Shown here: one piece after another, positions 31,945 through 43,046 of the stretch
Numbering within the stretch: the first letter of the stretch is position 1
Layout of the letters: every line of letters starts with the position of its first letter
Program-made: the position numbers and the translations under genes
Notes under the pieces: generated by a model
What the model saw: the letters and a program-made list of their open reading frames with translations, nothing else
Databases searched by the model: none
What the model was told of the DNA's origin: nothing
Source of the DNA: Enterococcus sp. HY326
Lineage (GTDB): Bacteria > Bacillota > Bacilli > Lactobacillales > Enterococcaceae
DNA length: 64,000 bases
NCBI RefSeq assembly: GCF_026157065.1
Contig: NZ_JANLGQ010000002.1
Location: forward strand, 372,001-436,000
Direction: 5' to 3'

Positions 31945-34365
31945 ATGTTAGTTTCATATAAATGGTTAGGGGAATATTTGGATTTAAGCAATATTTCCGC
32001 AAAAGATTTAGAAACGCAAATGTCGTTAACCGGCATTGAAGTAGAAGGCGTGGAATTACCAGCTGAAGGATTGAAGAAAATTGTCGTCGGTGAGGTTAAA
32101 GAATGTATTCCACATCCTGATTCAGATCATCTTTCAATCTGCCAAGTCGATATCGGTGAAGCAGAATTATCACAGATTGTCTGCGGGGCACCGAATGTTA
32201 AAGTTGGCATCAAAGTCATCGTGGCGTTACCAAACTCTCGGATTGCCGGCAATGTAAAAATTAAAAAAGGTAAGATGCGGGGCCAAGTTTCTAACGGCAT
32301 GATTTGTTCTTTACAGGAGCTGGGCTATTCAGACAGCGTCATTCCTAAAGAATTCGCTGATGGCATTTATTATTTACCACAAGATGCTGAAGTCGGTACT
32401 GAAGTCTTTTCTTACTTAGAAATGGATGATTCCATCATTGATTTGTCGATTACACCTAACCGAGCAGATGCTTTAAGCATTCGTGGCGTTGCCTATGAGG
32501 TTGGTGCCATCTATCGTCAAACGCCAGTCTTTAATGATGAAGTTTTAGTTGAAGCGACCGAAAAGGCCAGCGATAAAATTAAAATTACCGTGGCGGATAC
32601 AGCAGATGCACCTGCGTATCAAATTCGCGTAATTGAAAATGTTAAAATTGCCCCAAGTCCTCAATGGTTACAAAACCGTTTGATGAACGAAGGGATTCGA
32701 CCTATTAATAATGTCGTGGATATCACCAATTATATCTTGTTATTGTTTGGCCAACCGCTCCATGCCTTTGACTACAATAAATTAGGCAGCCAAGAAATTT
32801 TAGTGCGTCGGGCAGAACCGGCAGAAAAATTAACTACGCTAGATGACGTTGAAAGAAGTTTAACAACAGAAAATATTGTCATCACTAATGGTTCAAAACC
32901 CGTTGCCTTAGCGGGTGTAATGGGGGGCTTGGATTCAGAAATTGATCAGGGGACTACAACGGTTGCCCTAGAAGCTGCTATGTTTGACAGTGTCTCCATT
33001 CGCAAAACGTCTCAGCAATTTAATTTGCGCAGTGAATCTTCCACTCGTTTTGAAAAAGGGATTAATCAAGGGACTATTGCAGAGGCCTGTGATGTGGCAG
33101 CCGCAATGATTGCTAAATTAGCCGGCGGTCAAGTTTTAGCTGGTGCTGTAGAAGGTTCCAAAATTATTCCAGAGGATGCTTTAGTCGGCATTACTTTAGC
33201 TAAAATCAATCGGTCTTTGGGAACCGATTTAACCGAGGAGCAGGTCAATGAAATTTTATCAGCTTTAGGCTTTGGTTATGAAGTAGTTGAAGGGAATTAC
33301 TCAATTACCATTCCACCAAGACGCTGGGACATTACCATTGAAGCGGATATCATTGAAGAAGTTGCCAGAATTTATGGCTACGACAACTTGCCATCCACCT
33401 TGCCAAGCGGAGAAACAGTTGCCGGCAGTCTGACTGCTGAACAACGGGTGACTCGTCAAATTCGTGGCATTTTAGAAGGCAGTGGTCTGAGTGAAGCCAT
33501 CAGTTACGCTTTAACAACGGCGGAAAAATCCGTAGAATTTACCGTTCAGCCAACAAAATTAACCCGTTTAGACTGGCCGATGAGTGAAGAGCGCTCAGTT
33601 CTGCGGCAAAATTTAATCAGCGGCTTACTGGATGATGTGGCGTATAACAGTGCCCGCAAAAATAATAATATTGCGCTGTATGAAATTGGTCGTGTCTTCT
33701 TCCAAGAACATGATCCGTTAAAAGATTTGCCTCAAGAAGTAAAACATTTAGGTCTGGCAATCAGTGGAAATTGGACGGATAAAGATTGGCAAACTGCAGG
33801 ACAGAAAGTTGATTTCTATCTGTTGAAGGGGATTGTCGAAACTCTTTTAGAGGAGCTAGGCTTAGCTGAGCAAATTTCATTTGTCCAAACGACTGCCATT
33901 AAGGAAATGCATCCCGGCAGAGCAGCAGAAATTGTCTTTGATAATCAAGTTGTTGGTTTTATCGGCCAAGTCCATCCAGCAATCGCTAAGACTTATGATA
34001 TTAAAGAAACTTATGTTGCTGAACTTGATTTGCAGGCTCTATTGGCTGTTGAAAAAGCGCCATTAGTCTACCAAGAAGTCTCAAAATATCCTTCTGTTAG
34101 CCGCGATATTGCACTGTTGGTTCCCGAGACGGTTGCTAGTGGTGATATTGTCGCAACGATTGGTGAATTTGGCGGTCGCTTCTTAACGAATGTTGACCTA
34201 TTCGATGTCTATCAAGGGGAAAATATTGAAGCCGGCAAGAAGTCGTTGGCCTACAGCTTGACCTTTGTCAATCACGAAGCGACGCTAACCGACGAAGAAA
34301 TTAATGCAGCTATGGAAAAAATTACTAAAAGCTTAATCGATCAATTTGCCGTCGAAATTCGCTAA
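31945..34365 (+). CDS. pheT: Phenylalanyl-tRNA synthetase beta subunit
   Basis: An 806-residue beta subunit with the standard domain order. An N-terminal tRNA-binding OB domain (about 40-150) is followed by B1, B3/B4 editing, B5, catalytic-like and ferredoxin-like anticodon-binding regions ([17 protein letters not shown] near 715). Length is normal for Firmicutes. It pairs with PheS and hydrolyses mischarged Tyr-tRNA-Phe. A strong terminator starts 5 bases after the stop. Confidence 0.97.
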   Translation: MLVSYKWLGEYLDLSNISAKDLETQMSLTGIEVEGVELPAEGLKKIVVGEVKECIPHPDSDHLSICQVDIGEAELSQIVCGAPNVKVGIKVIVALPNSRIAGNVKIKKGKMRGQVSNGMICSLQELGYSDSVIPKEFADGIYYLPQDAEVGTEVFSYLEMDDSIIDLSITPNRADALSIRGVAYEVGAIYRQTPVFNDEVLVEATEKASDKIKITVADTADAPAYQIRVIENVKIAPSPQWLQNRLMNEGIRPINNVVDITNYILLLFGQPLHAFDYNKLGSQEILVRRAEPAEKLTTLDDVERSLTTENIVITNGSKPVALAGVMGGLDSEIDQGTTTVALEAAMFDSVSIRKTSQQFNLRSESSTRFEKGINQGTIAEACDVAAAMIAKLAGGQVLAGAVEGSKIIPEDALVGITLAKINRSLGTDLTEEQVNEILSALGFGYEVVEGNYSITIPPRRWDITIEADIIEEVARIYGYDNLPSTLPSGETVAGSLTAEQRVTRQIRGILEGSGLSEAISYALTTAEKSVEFTVQPTKLTRLDWPMSEERSVLRQNLISGLLDDVAYNSARKNNNIALYEIGRVFFQEHDPLKDLPQEVKHLGLAISGNWTDKDWQTAGQKVDFYLLKGIVETLLEELGLAEQISFVQTTAIKEMHPGRAAEIVFDNQVVGFIGQVHPAIAKTYDIKETYVAELDLQALLAVEKAPLVYQEVSKYPSVSRDIALLVPETVASGDIVATIGEFGGRFLTNVDLFDVYQGENIEAGKKSLAYSLTFVNHEATLTDEEINAAMEKITKSLIDQFAVEIR

Positions 34366-34369
34366 GAAG

Positions 34370-34412
34370 AAATCTGTGAGTGTTAGAAATTCTGACACTC
34401 ACAGATTTTTTT
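34370..34412. terminator. Terminator of pheST
   Basis: AAATCTGTGAGTGT pairs with ACACTCACAGATTT around a short loop and ends in T residues. The right arm contains the stop and last codons of the convergent small gene (34399-34617), so the two transcripts overlap here. Confidence 0.85.
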
Positions 34413-34617
34413 GGCTCCGGATTAATTCTTTTTCAATTAAGTAAAGGGCTAGTTTTAAAGCTTTTATGCGCTCTTTTGACAATGTAATCTGAGCTTTAAG
34501 ATTTTTACCAGCTCGTTGCTTTTCCTCTAGAGAAAGCAACGCTTGCTCGATTTTATGAAGGGTTGACGTGAGCGATTTTTTTGCTGCTTGATAATCTGTT
34601 AGTTGATAGTCCGTCAT
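34399..34617 (-). CDS. Small helical protein of unknown function
   Basis: A 72-residue protein rich in Lys, Leu and Gln that looks all-helical, probably a short coiled coil (SLTSTLHKIEQALLSLEEKQ, then LSKERIKALKLALYLIEKEL). GAAAGGAT upstream on the minus strand supports the ATG at 34617; longer frames lack such a site. Its promoter region overlaps the divergent Nudix gene. Its last codons lie inside the pheT terminator. The family is not recognised. Confidence 0.6.
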   Translation of the reverse strand: MTDYQLTDYQAAKKSLTSTLHKIEQALLSLEEKQRAGKNLKAQITLSKERIKALKLALYLIEKELIRSQKNL

Positions 34618-34668
34618 TTTTTCGGTATCCTTTCTTGTAGTAAAAATTTTCAGTAAGGGAGTAATAGT

Positions 34669-35187
34669 ATGCCGGAAAAAATGTCTGTTTACAATGTCCA
34701 AAAGAAAACAATCGAAAAATATCATCTACGGGATACCCCAATGACGAAAAATGACTATCGTTTTGTAGTGACAGTCTTGGTTTTTAATTCAGCGGGACAA
34801 TTGCTAATTCAAAAGCGCAAAGAAAATAAATTTGCTTGGCCAAATTATTGGGATTTCACAGCCAGCGGGGCAGTTGACTTTGGCGAAGAGCTTTATCAAG
34901 CGGCTGAGCGGGAACTATTTGAAGAGATGGGAATTACCGTTCAGCTTAAAAATGTAGCTAGTCGAATGACTTTTGCCTTTCACGAAGGCTGGGATGAAAT
35001 TTATTTTATTACGAAAGATATCCCTCTTGAAGCGCTTGTTTTACAGGAATCTGAAGTCATAGATGCCCGTTGGGTTGATGAAGCCGAGTATCTGACGCTT
35101 TTAGAAAATGGCACATTTATTCCTTATATCTATGGTAAAAGCATTTTTGATTTCTATCGCAACACTGGTGAACATTTGGAAAAATAA
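34669..35187 (+). CDS. Nudix hydrolase
   Basis: A 172-residue Nudix-fold hydrolase. The Nudix box GAVDFGEELYQAAERELFEEMG (about residues 68-89) carries the metal-binding R-E-x2-E-E-x-G core. It cleaves a nucleoside diphosphate linked to another moiety; the substrate is unknown. The N-terminal HLRDTPMTKNDYR resembles isopentenyl-diphosphate-isomerase-like and MutT-like Nudix proteins. GGGAG precedes the ATG. A perfect 18-bp hairpin terminator follows. Confidence 0.87.
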   Translation: MPEKMSVYNVQKKTIEKYHLRDTPMTKNDYRFVVTVLVFNSAGQLLIQKRKENKFAWPNYWDFTASGAVDFGEELYQAAERELFEEMGITVQLKNVASRMTFAFHEGWDEIYFITKDIPLEALVLQESEVIDARWVDEAEYLTLLENGTFIPYIYGKSIFDFYRNTGEHLEK

Positions 35188-35193
35188 AAAAAA

Positions 35194-35245
35194 TGAGGTG
35201 ACAGTATTTAATGTTTGATTAAATACTGTCACCTCAAAATTTTTT

Positions 35246-35247
<2 letters not shown>
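35194..35247. terminator. Strong bidirectional terminator
   Basis: An 18-bp perfect stem (TGAGGTGACAGTATTTAA with its complement) has a 7-base loop, with A runs on the left and T runs on the right. It separates the convergent Nudix and trpS genes. Confidence 0.92.
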
Positions 35248-36265
<1,018 letters not shown>

Positions 36266-36423
36266 TTAATTCGTTAAAAAGTTTCCCCTCTATAGTACCT
36301 TTTTTTTTGCTAAACTACAAGATTATCAAGTTGCTAGGGTGAAAAGTATGAAATAATATCGAATTTTTTTCTGAAAAAGTGGCGATTTTTGAAAAAAAAT
36401 TCAATTTTTCAAGTTTTAAGTAC

Positions 36424-36453
36424 TTTACAATTCCTTTCTCATTAGTTTATAAT
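36424..36453 (+). promoter_or_regulatory. Promoter of the amino-acid ABC transporter
   Basis: TTTACA (36424-36429), an 18-bp spacer and TATAAT (36448-36453). It leaves a leader of about 57 bases before the ATPase ATG. The 263-bp spacer from trpS contains nothing else obvious. Confidence 0.65.
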
Positions 36454-36516
36454 AAAACCTGCACATATTTTCATGTTAGATTTTTTAACAACAAATTATA
36501 CAAAGGAGCGAATCGC

Positions 36517-37260
36517 ATGGCCATGATTGAATTTAAGAACGTTGAGAAATATTATGGGAAGTTTCACGCGTTGAAAAATATTAATTTGAGTTTTGAAAAG
36601 GGTGAAGTTGTGGTTGTCATTGGACCATCCGGCTCTGGTAAGAGTACCATGCTGCGTTGTATCAATGGCTTGGAAATGATTACAGAAGGTGAGCTGTTAA
36701 TCAACGATGTCAATCTTCATGACAAGTCCGTCAAGTTAACCGAAATTCGTAAAAATATTGGAATGGTCTTTCAGCATTTCAATTTGTATCCTAATAAGAC
36801 GGTTTTGGAAAACATTACTTTAGCGCCAATGAAGGTTTTAAAACAAGATCAGGCAACAGCTGAAAAAACAGCTGAAAAATTCTTGAAGCGGGTAGATATG
36901 CTGGATAAAAAAGATTCTTACCCTTCCATGCTTTCTGGTGGTCAGCAACAGCGGGTGGCGATTGCCCGTGGTTTAGCGATGAACCCAGAAATGCTTTTGT
37001 TTGATGAACCAACCTCAGCATTAGATCCGGAAATGATTGGTGACGTTTTGAACGTTATGAAAAAATTAGCCAAAGACGGCGAAGGGATGTCGATGATTGT
37101 CGTCACCCATGAAATGGGCTTCGCCAAAGAAGTGGCGGACCGGGTTATTTTTATGGCGGACGGACAAGTTTTAGAAGAAAGTCGCGATGTGGAAGATTTC
37201 TTTGCAAATCCTAAAGACGAACGGGCGAAACAGTTCATCAGTAAAGTAATCAATCATTAG
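36517..37260 (+). CDS. glnQ: Polar amino-acid ABC transporter ATPase
   Basis: A 247-residue ATPase of the GlnQ/HisP group. Walker A is [13 protein letters not shown] near residue 38. It also has [13 protein letters not shown], the signature LSGGQQQR, Walker [15 protein letters not shown] and [15 protein letters not shown]. It powers uptake through the two permeases encoded downstream. AAAGGAG sets the ATG at 36517. The following lipoprotein gene starts 10 bases later. Glutamine, glutamate or aspartate are the likely substrates by family. Confidence 0.92.
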   Translation: MAMIEFKNVEKYYGKFHALKNINLSFEKGEVVVVIGPSGSGKSTMLRCINGLEMITEGELLINDVNLHDKSVKLTEIRKNIGMVFQHFNLYPNKTVLENITLAPMKVLKQDQATAEKTAEKFLKRVDMLDKKDSYPSMLSGGQQQRVAIARGLAMNPEMLLFDEPTSALDPEMIGDVLNVMKKLAKDGEGMSMIVVTHEMGFAKEVADRVIFMADGQVLEESRDVEDFFANPKDERAKQFISKVINH

Positions 37261-37270
37261 GAGGTATTGT

Positions 37271-38089
37271 ATGAAAAAAATAAAAAAATGGCTGCCTTTA
37301 GGTCTGCTTGCTGGCTTAGCCTTATTTTTAAGCGGCTGTGGCGCAAGCTCTGTGGCCGACCAGAATATCTTATCGGCTGCCGAAAGTGACAATGAAATTG
37401 TTTGGGGTGTCAAGTACGATACCAATTTATTTGGACTTTATAATATTGCTGACAATCAAGTTGAAGGCTTTGATATTGATATCGCGAAAGCCTTGACCAA
37501 AGAAATTCTCGGAGATGATGGGCAAGCAACTTTTGTCGAAGTAACATCCAAAACCCGGATTCCTTTATTAAAAAATGGAAATATCGATGCGATTATTGCC
37601 ACGATGACGATTACTGAAGAACGCCGGCAGCAGGTTGATTTTTCTGATGTGTATTTTAGCGCTGGTCAATCTTTATTAGTCAAAAATGGCAGCAGCATTT
37701 CAAGTATCGCAGATCTTAATTCTGATACGACAGTCTTAGTTGTAAAAGGGTCCACTTCTGCTGATAACATTCGGGAAGCTGCTCCTGAGGCCAATGTTTT
37801 AGAGCTGGAAAATTATTCAGAATGTTTTACAGCGCTGCAGGCTGGTCAAGGGGATGCCATGACCACTGATAATGCAATTTTACTTGGTTTGGCCCAAGAA
37901 AATCCTGATTATCAACTAGTCGGTGGAACCTTTACCGATGAGCCTTACGGGATTGCCATCAACAAAGGGCAAGAAGATTTTCTAAATGCCGTTGATGATG
38001 CGTTAGCTGATATGGTCGCCGATGGAACCTATGAAGAAATTTATTCAAAATGGTTCCCTGATAATGAAGATGGTAGTGTCGCAAGCTAA
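37271..38089 (+). CDS. Amino-acid-binding lipoprotein of the ABC transporter
   Basis: A 272-residue extracellular substrate-binding protein. A signal peptide ends in the lipobox LSGC with Cys23, so it is lipid-anchored. The mature part is a SBP_bac_3 domain with VEGFDIDIAKAL near residue 62, TMTITEERRQQVDFSDVYF and the C-terminal YEEIYSKWF. The conserved Arg and Asp of this family bind the amino-acid backbone. It sits between the ATPase and the permease genes. Confidence 0.92.
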   Translation: MKKIKKWLPLGLLAGLALFLSGCGASSVADQNILSAAESDNEIVWGVKYDTNLFGLYNIADNQVEGFDIDIAKALTKEILGDDGQATFVEVTSKTRIPLLKNGNIDAIIATMTITEERRQQVDFSDVYFSAGQSLLVKNGSSISSIADLNSDTTVLVVKGSTSADNIREAAPEANVLELENYSECFTALQAGQGDAMTTDNAILLGLAQENPDYQLVGGTFTDEPYGIAINKGQEDFLNAVDDALADMVADGTYEEIYSKWFPDNEDGSVAS

Positions 38090-38140
38090 TCAGTAAATCA
38101 TCGAGTTTTAAATTTCAGCAATCTGTAGAGGAGGGAAAAT

Positions 38141-38788
38141 ATGTTAGAGCTTTTTCAAACATATAGTTCAAGCTTTTTTGAAGGGTTTAAATACACTTTG
38201 TTATCTAGTATTCTTGCCTTGATTTTCAGCTTAATTATCGGGACATTGATGGCGATTTTACAGCTATCTAACAACCGATTAGTCAAAGGCTTAGCCAAAG
38301 CTTACGTGGAATTTTTTAGAAATATTCCCTTATTAATTATTGCCATGTTCTTTTACGTGGTGGTGCCGTTATATTGGTTCACAGTGGATGGATTTACAGC
38401 CGGTACAATCGGGCTGACTTTGTACACCTCGGCTTTTATCGCCGAAACCATTCGTTCAGGAATTCAAACTGTACCAACCGGACAAATGGAGGCCGGCTTG
38501 TCTTCTGGTTTGACTTACGTGCAGACGATGCGCTATATCGTCATGCCGCAAGCCTTTAAAATTGTTGTCCCACCATTAGGCAATCAGTTTATCAATCTAG
38601 TAAAAAATTCTTCCATCTTAGCGATGGTGGCTGGCTTAGATATCATGTATCAAGGAGACTTAGTAGCCAGTGCGACGTTTGATACCTTTAACACTTATAT
38701 CATCGTTGGTATTTTTTACTTGGTCATTACTTTGCCGCTATCTTATTTAATGAAATATTTAGAAAGACGCTGGGCAGTGACCGGCTAG
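38141..38788 (+). CDS. Amino-acid ABC transporter permease 1
   Basis: A 215-residue permease with about five transmembrane helices and the HisM/GlnP-type EAA loop (GQMEAGLSSGLTYVQTMRYIVMPQAFK near residue 115). GGAGGG precedes the ATG. It would pair with the next permease as a heterodimer, as in Glu/Asp GltJK-type systems that use two permease genes. Confidence 0.92.
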   Translation: MLELFQTYSSSFFEGFKYTLLSSILALIFSLIIGTLMAILQLSNNRLVKGLAKAYVEFFRNIPLLIIAMFFYVVVPLYWFTVDGFTAGTIGLTLYTSAFIAETIRSGIQTVPTGQMEAGLSSGLTYVQTMRYIVMPQAFKIVVPPLGNQFINLVKNSSILAMVAGLDIMYQGDLVASATFDTFNTYIIVGIFYLVITLPLSYLMKYLERRWAVTG

Positions 38789-38803
38789 AAAGGGGGAGAC
38801 CAC

Positions 38804-39460
38804 ATGGCATTTTTTGAAGCATTTTCATGGATTAATATTCGCTTTTTATTGGACGGCCTATTAGTTACAGTCGAAGTCTCTCTGATTTCTATGGTACTGA
38901 GCTTGCTGATTGGCGGCATCACCGGCATTTTACGTTTTTCTGAGATTCCCTTCTTATCTAAAATATTAGGGGTTATCATCGATGTGATTCGGAATTTACC
39001 GTTGCTCTTAATTATCTTCTTTACTTATTTTGCTTTACCGCAAATCGGAATTCAATTTGATATTTTTTGGTCAGCGGTTGCGGCATTGACGATTTTCGAA
39101 TCTGCAATGCTCTCGGAAATTTTCCGTGCTGGTTTAAATGCGGTACCGAAAGGACAGATGGAAGCCGGTCTTTCCACTGGCTTAACCTATCCGCAGACGA
39201 TGTGGCAGATTATTTTACCGCAGGCAATTAAATCAATGGTGCCGGCAATCGTCAGCCAGCTGATTTCTTTAATTAAAGATACCTCTTTGGCAATCATTAT
39301 TTCACTGCCGGAAGTGACCCACAATGCTCGGATTATTTACGGGCAGGATTCCAGCTATGTTTTGCCAATGTATGTAGCCTTAACTGTTTTATACTTTATT
39401 ATCTGTTACGCCCTTTCTTTACTGTCAAATTATTTAGAAAGACGCAAATACAGTTATTAA
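38804..39460 (+). CDS. Amino-acid ABC transporter permease 2
   Basis: A 218-residue permease of the same family as its upstream neighbour. Its EAA loop is GQMEAGLSTGLTYPQTMWQIILPQAIK and it ends in LSNYLERRK. It starts 15 bases after permease 1 and is the last gene of the four-gene operon, closed by the hairpin at 39470-39500. The two permeases clearly arose by duplication. Confidence 0.92.
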   Translation: MAFFEAFSWINIRFLLDGLLVTVEVSLISMVLSLLIGGITGILRFSEIPFLSKILGVIIDVIRNLPLLLIIFFTYFALPQIGIQFDIFWSAVAALTIFESAMLSEIFRAGLNAVPKGQMEAGLSTGLTYPQTMWQIILPQAIKSMVPAIVSQLISLIKDTSLAIIISLPEVTHNARIIYGQDSSYVLPMYVALTVLYFIICYALSLLSNYLERRKYSY

Positions 39461-39469
39461 AAAATTTTC

Positions 39470-39500
39470 AGCAGCTTGCCATTTGGCAGGTTGCTTTTTT
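39470..39500 (+). terminator. Terminator of the amino-acid transporter operon
   Basis: AGCAGCTTGCCA pairs with TGGCAGGTTGCT (one G-U) around a tight loop and is followed by six T residues. Confidence 0.88.
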
Positions 39501-39689
39501 GCGGAAAAAAATAAAAAAAATTTATATCCTGTATTTATTATAGAAGGAATTTGTTTGCTGGAAAAAGGGAATGCATAGAAGGCTTATTAAACTTTCCTAA
39601 GGGAGAGGAAAAAAACTTGAAAAAGTTGTCTAAAAAAGCGAGAATATATTGTATTGTTTTAATTTTAACTAGTAAAAGGATGGATTCTT

Positions 39690-40502
39690 TTGTTAAATCC
39701 AAAACCAATCGGCTTCATTGACTCTGGTGTCGGCGGCTTGACAGTCGCTAAAGAGGCCATGAAGCAATTGCCTTATGAAAATATTATTTATTTAGGGGAC
39801 ACGGCCCGCTGTCCTTATGGTCCGAGACCCGCAGAACAAGTGATTCAGTTTACTTGGGAGATGACTAATTTTTTATTGCAGAAGGATATAAAGATGCTGG
39901 TGATTGCTTGTAATACTGCGACCGCCGTTGCCTTGGAAGAAATCAAGGCCCAGCTTTCGATTCCTGTGGTGGGGGTAATTTTGCCGGGAACAAGGGCAGC
40001 GCTAAAATCCACCGGCAGCCAACGAATCGGAATTATCGGCACCCAGGGCACAATCAAAAGTGATTCCTATAAACGAGCTTTAAAAAATAAATCCCCACAG
40101 GTTTTTGTAGAAAGTTTAGCCTGCCCCAAGTTTGTGCCAATTGTGGAGAGTAATGAATATGCCTCTTCCGTTGCCAAAAAAATTGTCTCAGAAACCCTCA
40201 TGCCACTTCAAAAAAAACGGCTGGACACTTTAATTTTAGGCTGTACTCACTATCCGTTGCTGCGGCCAGTCATTCAAAATGTTATGGGCAGCGGCGTGCA
40301 TCTGATAGACTCAGGTGCGGAAACTGTCGGCGAGGTCAGCATGCTATTAGATTATTTTGACATCGCCAACGGACCAGAAAACCCACAGCCGACAAAAGAA
40401 TTTTACACCACCAGCTCTCCGCAATTATTTGATGCAATTGCTCAAGGCTGGCTAACAAATTATCAAGAAAAAGCACAACATGCAAAATTGAATAGCAAAT
40501 AA
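39690..40502 (+). CDS. murI: Glutamate racemase
   Basis: A 270-residue cofactor-independent racemase that supplies D-glutamate for peptidoglycan. The two catalytic cysteines are Cys74 in ACNTATAV and Cys185 in LGCTHYPLL. The N-terminal [13 protein letters not shown] and [13 protein letters not shown] are standard. The start is TTG with AAAGGATGG upstream; no in-frame ATG lies nearby. It heads a cluster with the rph-rdgB fusion and a phosphoesterase gene, an order similar to racE-rph-ysnA-ysnB in Bacillus. Confidence 0.95.
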   Translation: MLNPKPIGFIDSGVGGLTVAKEAMKQLPYENIIYLGDTARCPYGPRPAEQVIQFTWEMTNFLLQKDIKMLVIACNTATAVALEEIKAQLSIPVVGVILPGTRAALKSTGSQRIGIIGTQGTIKSDSYKRALKNKSPQVFVESLACPKFVPIVESNEYASSVAKKIVSETLMPLQKKRLDTLILGCTHYPLLRPVIQNVMGSGVHLIDSGAETVGEVSMLLDYFDIANGPENPQPTKEFYTTSSPQLFDAIAQGWLTNYQEKAQHAKLNSK

Positions 40503-40519
40503 TTTTTAGGAGGAAACGC

Positions 40520-41863
40520 ATGCGTCACGATGGTAGAGCAGTGAATCAACTGCGCCCAATACAAATTAAAACCAATGTCTACAAACATCCAGAAGGTTCG
40601 GTAGTTATTTCCTTTGGTGATACCGAGGTGATTTGCTCAGCTACCGTGGAAGAAAATGTGCCACCCTTTTTAAAAGGGGCGGGTAGCGGTTGGGTCACTG
40701 CTGAATACTCAATGTTACCGAGAGCTACCAATACAAGAAATCGGCGGGAAGCCAATAAAGGCAAACTCAGCGGACGAACGATGGAAATCCAACGTTTAAT
40801 TGCTCGTTCTTTACGGGCGGTGGTCGATTTAGAAAAGCTTGGTGAGCGCAGTATTGTTGTTGACTGTGATGTGGTGCAAGCTGACGGAGGAACTCGGACC
40901 GCCAGCATCACTGGGGCTTTTATTGCTTTGTCTTTGGCGATTACAAAATTAATTGTTAGAGGCGAGTTAAAAGAAAATCCCATCAAGGAACATTTGGCAG
41001 CTGTCAGTGTCGGTATTTTACCAGACGGCAGCTGTGTGACCGATTTAGATTACATAGAGGATTCTGCTGCTAAAGTCGATATGAATCTGGTGATGACGGA
41101 AGCCGGTGAATTTGTTGAGATTCAAGGAACCGGTGAAGAAGCAACTTTTTCTGGTGAGGATTTAAACACAATGCTTTTTTACGGAAAGCAAGCGATTCAA
41201 GAACTAATTACTTTGCAAAAGGAAGCCCTCTTTACTGACCATCAAGAAGCTGCGGTCGATAAAACGATTGTGATTGCTACTAGAAATCCCGGCAAGGCCA
41301 AGGAATTTGCAAATTTATTTAGTCAAGCTGGCTATCAAATCAAAACCTTATTGGATTATCCTGAGCTGCCAGATGTCGCTGAAACCGGGCAAACTTTTGA
41401 AGAAAATGCCCGCTTAAAGGCGGAAACAATTGCCCAGATTTTGCAGCAACCAGTACTAGCCGATGATTCCGGCTTAAAGGTCGATGCGCTTGATGGGATG
41501 CCCGGCATTTATTCGGCCCGTTTTTCTGGACTGCAGGCAACTGATGCGGGAAATAACGCCAAATTATTGCATGAATTAACTGAGGTTCCAGATGAAAAAC
41601 GGACGGCTCAATTTCATTGCACGCTGGTTTTTGCAGCGCCCTATAAAAAAAGTTTAGTCGTTGAAGCAGAGTGGCCGGGGGTAATCGGGCGAATTCCTCG
41701 AGGAGAAAACGGCTTTGGTTACGATCCTTTATTTTATCTGCCGGAATACGATAAAACGGCTGCAGAATTATCTGATGAACAAAAAAATCAAGTCAGTCAT
41801 CGGGGACAAGCGGTAGCCAAATTGGCAAAAATCTGGCAAAATTGGTTAGAGGAAACGGAATAA
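40520..41863 (+). CDS. RNase PH / RdgB (XTP/dITP pyrophosphatase) fusion
   Basis: A 447-residue bifunctional protein. Residues 1 to about 242 are RNase PH ([13 protein letters not shown] start, [31 protein letters not shown]), which trims tRNA 3' ends by phosphorolysis. From about residue 247 a complete RdgB/Ham1 domain begins ([52 protein letters not shown]), which hydrolyses XTP and dITP. The reading frame is continuous with a junction of only a few residues. The same fusion is known in enterococci and related genera. AGGAGG precedes the ATG. Confidence 0.95.
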   Translation: MRHDGRAVNQLRPIQIKTNVYKHPEGSVVISFGDTEVICSATVEENVPPFLKGAGSGWVTAEYSMLPRATNTRNRREANKGKLSGRTMEIQRLIARSLRAVVDLEKLGERSIVVDCDVVQADGGTRTASITGAFIALSLAITKLIVRGELKENPIKEHLAAVSVGILPDGSCVTDLDYIEDSAAKVDMNLVMTEAGEFVEIQGTGEEATFSGEDLNTMLFYGKQAIQELITLQKEALFTDHQEAAVDKTIVIATRNPGKAKEFANLFSQAGYQIKTLLDYPELPDVAETGQTFEENARLKAETIAQILQQPVLADDSGLKVDALDGMPGIYSARFSGLQATDAGNNAKLLHELTEVPDEKRTAQFHCTLVFAAPYKKSLVVEAEWPGVIGRIPRGENGFGYDPLFYLPEYDKTAAELSDEQKNQVSHRGQAVAKLAKIWQNWLEETE

Positions 41864-41889
41864 TTATTAATGTGTGACAAGGAGAGGTT

Positions 41890-42402
41890 ATGAAATATTT
41901 AGTAGTCAGCGACAACCACGGCGATCGTGATGTTTTAGTAGATTTAAAAAATCAATATGCAGGTAAAGTCGACTATTTTTTTCATTGCGGCGACTCCGAG
42001 TTAGCCCCGAATGATGAATTATGGCAAACTTTTTATGTAGTCAAGGGAAATTGTGACTTTGATCCGGAATTTCCCGACCGTCGGTTAGTCGATACCGGTG
42101 CTGATCGTGTCTATATGACTCACGGACATTTAAGCAATGTCCGCTTCGGCTTGAATCATTTAACCTATGAAGCGCAGGAAAATCAGGCGACGATCGCTCT
42201 GTTTGGTCACACCCATCAAATTGGCTGTGAGAAACATCAAGGCATTTTATTTTTAAATCCTGGCAGTATCTCACAACCCCGGGGACCGATTCAAATTCAG
42301 TCCTATGCGATTATTGAAAGCACTCCGACTCAAGATGAAGTTCAATATTATCGCCGCAATCATCAAATGGTACCGGATTTACACTTTGTTTTTAAAAAAT
42401 AA
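41890..42402 (+). CDS. YfcE/YsnB-type metallophosphoesterase
   Basis: A 170-residue calcineurin-like phosphoesterase. Its metal-binding motifs are VSDNHGD (D-x-H), HCGDSE (GD), VKGNCD (GNCD) and the final FGHTHQ (GHTH). Relatives hydrolyse phosphodiesters in vitro; the natural substrate is unclear. It follows the rph-rdgB fusion by 26 bases, the order seen for ysnA-ysnB in Bacillus, so they are probably one operon. Confidence 0.92.
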   Translation: MKYLVVSDNHGDRDVLVDLKNQYAGKVDYFFHCGDSELAPNDELWQTFYVVKGNCDFDPEFPDRRLVDTGADRVYMTHGHLSNVRFGLNHLTYEAQENQATIALFGHTHQIGCEKHQGILFLNPGSISQPRGPIQIQSYAIIESTPTQDEVQYYRRNHQMVPDLHFVFKK

Positions 42403-42474
42403 TTGCAGATTATTAACGTTTAATTCATATTTTTACGGTACAGTCAACGTGATAGATTTGAAGGGAGCAGCAAA

Positions 42475-42966
42475 ATGATTGGAGCAACTGTAAAAGATTT
42501 AATGCTAGAGGGTCAAGAGGATTTTATGATTCCAGCGGAAAATGTCGCAAATGTGATGTATACGAACCCTTTAACCCACGCTTTATTAGTCCTCTCACAG
42601 GTAAAATACAGCAAGATTCCGGTTTTGGGCAAAGGTGATCGCTTTGTCGGCTTAGTCAGTTTATCTGACATTGTTGAAAAAATGTTAGACTTAAATGCCA
42701 TCAACGTGGAAGCTCTAGAGCAATGCACAGTGGCAGATGTGATGGAAGTCGGCGTTCCCGTCGTCCAAGAAAATTGGGATTTAGAAGATGTGCTGCATTT
42801 GTTAGTAGATGCTTCTTTTTTACCGGTGGTAGATGAAGATCGAATTTTCAAAGGAATTATCACCCGAAAAGAAATTTTAAAAGCTGTCAATCGGACCTTG
42901 CATTTGATGGAAAAACGCAATGTTTTGATTCCTCGGACAGAAGAAACTGCGACCAAAGTAATTTGA
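42475..42966 (+). CDS. cbpB: CBS-domain protein, DarB/CbpB type
   Basis: A 163-residue protein made of two CBS domains (about 20-72 and 85-145), similar to YkuL/DarB of Bacillus and CbpB of Listeria. Those proteins bind c-di-AMP and, when unbound, activate the (p)ppGpp synthase Rel or pyruvate carboxylase. Placement beside dapH and dapL matches the ykuL region of other Firmicutes. GGGAGCAG precedes the ATG. c-di-AMP binding is inferred from family and neighbourhood. Confidence 0.83.
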   Translation: MIGATVKDLMLEGQEDFMIPAENVANVMYTNPLTHALLVLSQVKYSKIPVLGKGDRFVGLVSLSDIVEKMLDLNAINVEALEQCTVADVMEVGVPVVQENWDLEDVLHLLVDASFLPVVDEDRIFKGIITRKEILKAVNRTLHLMEKRNVLIPRTEETATKVI

Positions 42967-43046
42967 TGCGCAGCTACGAAATAAATTGGCTTTTAGCGGC
43001 GAGTTTGATATGCTAGAACAGTATCAATCAAGAGGAGGATGTTTAG

